DNA of 64,000 bases from Pseudoalteromonas spongiae UST010723-006 (GTDB lineage: Bacteria; Pseudomonadota; Gammaproteobacteria; Enterobacterales; Alteromonadaceae), in the NCBI RefSeq assembly GCF_000238255.3, contig NZ_CP011040.1:1178001-1242000 (forward strand). The letters run 5' to 3'. This document shows positions 62,213-64,000 of the stretch, one piece after another (positions within the stretch are counted from its first letter, which is position 1; each line of letters starts with the position of its first letter). The notes below the pieces were generated by a model. That model saw nothing but the letters and a program-made list of their open reading frames with translations. It had not been told where the DNA came from and did not search any database. A program made the position numbers and the translations under genes.

Positions 62213-64000
62213 ATGAAAATCCTCCCACTTGCATTAGCTATTTCAACAGCCTCTCTTTCTACGATTTATTCACCTGTTGTGCTTGGCAATACGCAAAGTG
62301 TCAATCAGCTTGTTCAATTTGATATTAATGCATCCTCGCTACGCCAAGGTTTAGCTGAATTTACACGCGTTACTGGCATTCAATTATTTGTAAACGATGC
62401 GCTATTAAACGAACAACAAAATGCACCGCTTAAAGGCCAATTTACAGCGGCTCAAGGCCTTACATATTTGCTCAACCAATCAAATTTATACGCTGAGTGG
62501 AAATCACCGCAAGGTGTGGTGCTAAAAGCAAAAGCACCGCAAAATCAACGTTCGCAAACGACGAGCAAACCATCAACAACTGCGTCATTAGATAACATTG
62601 AAGTAGTGCAAGTAAATGGCTCTCGTATGCAACAAGGGCTGACCAGTGTTGCACGTCAAACCAGCTATTTTTCAGCAGCCGATATTTCCAATGCAATGGC
62701 CGCGAATGCAAACTTAGCTCAGGTAATTGGCAAACTAGTGCCCGGTGTATCGCCTGCCAGTCAAACCATGACGAATTTTGGTTTAACATTACGTGGGCGC
62801 AATTTACTGGTGCTGATTGATGGCGTGCCAATGAGCACTAACCGTAATGTGTCGCGCGACCTATTTAATCTTGATCCATCACTGATCTATTCAATTGAGA
62901 TTGTACGTGGTGGTAACGCCATTTACGGTTCAGGCGCAAGCGGCGGTGTGATGTACATCACCACTAAAACGGCTAAGCAATCAAGCACCCAAACACGTGC
63001 AGAATTAAGCACTAGCTTAACTGAAATTTCAAGCGATGCCGCCACCTATAAACTTGGTCAAAGTATTGCTGATCAACGTGATAAGCTGTCGTTTGCAGTG
63101 GACTTTGATATCGCATCGACCGGTGGCTATTTTGATGCAAATGGTGACAGAATTGCACCAGAGCCAAGCCAAGGTGATCTGTTTGACAGCACTCAATTTA
63201 GCCTTCACGGCAAGGTCGGTTATCAGTTTGATAAAAATGCAGAGCTGTTTGCCAGTGTAATGTGGTTTGATTCAAGCCAAGACACTGAGTTCGCGTCAGA
63301 TCCAAGTGTTAACTCGCTGCCATTACATAGCGTAAGTGCAAAACCGCGCAAAGGCCTGGTATTAGCTGAACAAAATAGTGCCGACAACTTAATGTTTAAC
63401 CTTCATTATGTTGACAACGATTTATGGTCGCAGCAGTTTTCTGGCCAGCTTTATTATCGCGACTACGAAACCCGCTTTTATCCGTTTGACGGTCGCCCAT
63501 TCGCCTCTTGGAATCATTTAGGGCAAGTTTACCTTAATGCGCAAGTGCTTGGTTTTAGAAGCGCATTTAGCCTGCCAATTAGCAATCACACCGTTATTTA
63601 TGGCCTAGATGGTAATTTTGAGTCAACTAAAATGCCGATCACAGCATACGACCCAGAAGTATTTGATAACAGTAACGGCTTAGAGTTCGTCAAACTCGAA
63701 GATAAAACCTTTATGCCAGAAACCGATACCAATAACATTGCCGCATTTGCGCAATACAAGTACCACACAGATTGGGGTCTTGATGTAGATGCCGGTGCAC
63801 GTTTTGAACATATTCGTGTTTCGTTCGATGATTTTACAACCCTTGGCCAAGGTAACTCTGTTGATGGTGGCAGCAAAAGCTACGACGGCACTATGCTAAA
63901 CGCTAGCGTAAACTATAGCCTAACCGACAATGTAAAAACCTATATCGCATTTGACCAAGGGTACGAATTACCTGATATTGGTCTGCTACTTCGCTACGCA
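62213..64000 (+). CDS. FecA-like TonB-dependent receptor with STN signalling domain, cut by window edge
   Basis: 596 codons visible; the frame is open to the end. ATG at 62213 with TTAAGG before it. Signal peptide, then an STN domain (FDINASSLRQGLAEFTRVTG, about 39-100), a linker, plug (VIGKLVPGVSPASQTMTNFG, RGGNAIYGSGASGGVMYITT) and the first barrel strands. The STN domain is what contacts the FecR-like protein, so this is the sensor of the system. The ligand is not deducible but, with Fur control of the sigma gene, an iron complex is likely. Confidence 0.92.
   Translation, partial: MKILPLALAISTASLSTIYSPVVLGNTQSVNQLVQFDINASSLRQGLAEFTRVTGIQLFVNDALLNEQQNAPLKGQFTAAQGLTYLLNQSNLYAEWKSPQGVVLKAKAPQNQRSQTTSKPSTTASLDNIEVVQVNGSRMQQGLTSVARQTSYFSAADISNAMAANANLAQVIGKLVPGVSPASQTMTNFGLTLRGRNLLVLIDGVPMSTNRNVSRDLFNLDPSLIYSIEIVRGGNAIYGSGASGGVMYITTKTAKQSSTQTRAELSTSLTEISSDAATYKLGQSIADQRDKLSFAVDFDIASTGGYFDANGDRIAPEPSQGDLFDSTQFSLHGKVGYQFDKNAELFASVMWFDSSQDTEFASDPSVNSLPLHSVSAKPRKGLVLAEQNSADNLMFNLHYVDNDLWSQQFSGQLYYRDYETRFYPFDGRPFASWNHLGQVYLNAQVLGFRSAFSLPISNHTVIYGLDGNFESTKMPITAYDPEVFDNSNGLEFVKLEDKTFMPETDTNNIAAFAQYKYHTDWGLDVDAGARFEHIRVSFDDFTTLGQGNSVDGGSKSYDGTMLNASVNYSLTDNVKTYIAFDQGYELPDIGLLLRYA

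Noticed and set aside
1..64000. CRISPR arrays, tRNA or rRNA genes
   Set aside because: No regularly spaced direct repeats and no tRNA or rRNA-like sequences were seen while reading.

Overview
The window looks like chromosome of a marine gammaproteobacterium of the Alteromonadales, most like Pseudoalteromonas. The grounds are the dapB-carA-carB-greA order, moderate AT-richness, many TonB-dependent receptors, chitin/GlcNAc utilisation genes, and Fur, Zur and MetJ type operators. This is judged from protein and motif resemblance only; no search was run.

Layout. 0-6.5 kb: housekeeping block on the minus strand (Sel1 protein, greA, carB, carA, dapB) with a probable attenuator before the TTG-started carA. 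6.6-10 kb: an NhaC-family transporter behind a MetJ-like operator (probably a methionine transporter), then an AztD-like zinc metallochaperone behind two Zur-like boxes. 10-17.3 kb: a GrpB-like protein, a Fur box with a candidate small RNA, then an AraC regulator divergent from a GlcNAc/chitobiose operon (FucP-type permease, ROK kinase, GH20 hexosaminidase). 17.5-23.3 kb: acetyltransferase, unknown coiled-coil protein, LuxR regulator, a frameshifted second tyrosyl-tRNA synthetase and a diguanylate cyclase. 23.6-35 kb: a second sugar locus (secreted CBM5 protein, TonB receptor, GH3 glycosidase, ABC importer, ROK repressor) linked by TTTTGACTAATT-like operators. 35-48.6 kb: chemoreceptor, TPR protein, membrane pair, LysR/azoreductase/deaminase, acetyltransferases (one split by a MITE), hydrolase, 2OG oxygenase, polysaccharide deacetylase and a class II amidotransferase.

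48.6-52 kb: three integron gene cassettes with three attC sites and no integrase nearby, including one possible HEPN protein. Next come a small membrane protein, a resolvase scrap and maoP with an overlapping small gene. 52-55 kb: unknown secreted protein, isochorismatase-like hydrolase, Crp-like regulator. 55-64 kb: an iron island. It holds a siderophore receptor broken by an in-frame amber codon, a Fur-box TonB receptor, an orphan SdhC/SdhD-like pair under a very good Fur box and lacking one haem ligand, and a FecI-FecR-FecA-like signalling set whose receptor runs off the end.

The most unusual items are the Fur-controlled orphan SdhCD-like pair, the integrase-less cassette array, the Fur-box small RNA candidate, the carA attenuator and the MITE insertion whose precise removal restores the host gene. 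Four genes or loci carry visible lesions (tyrS, GNAT, siderophore receptor, resolvase scrap).
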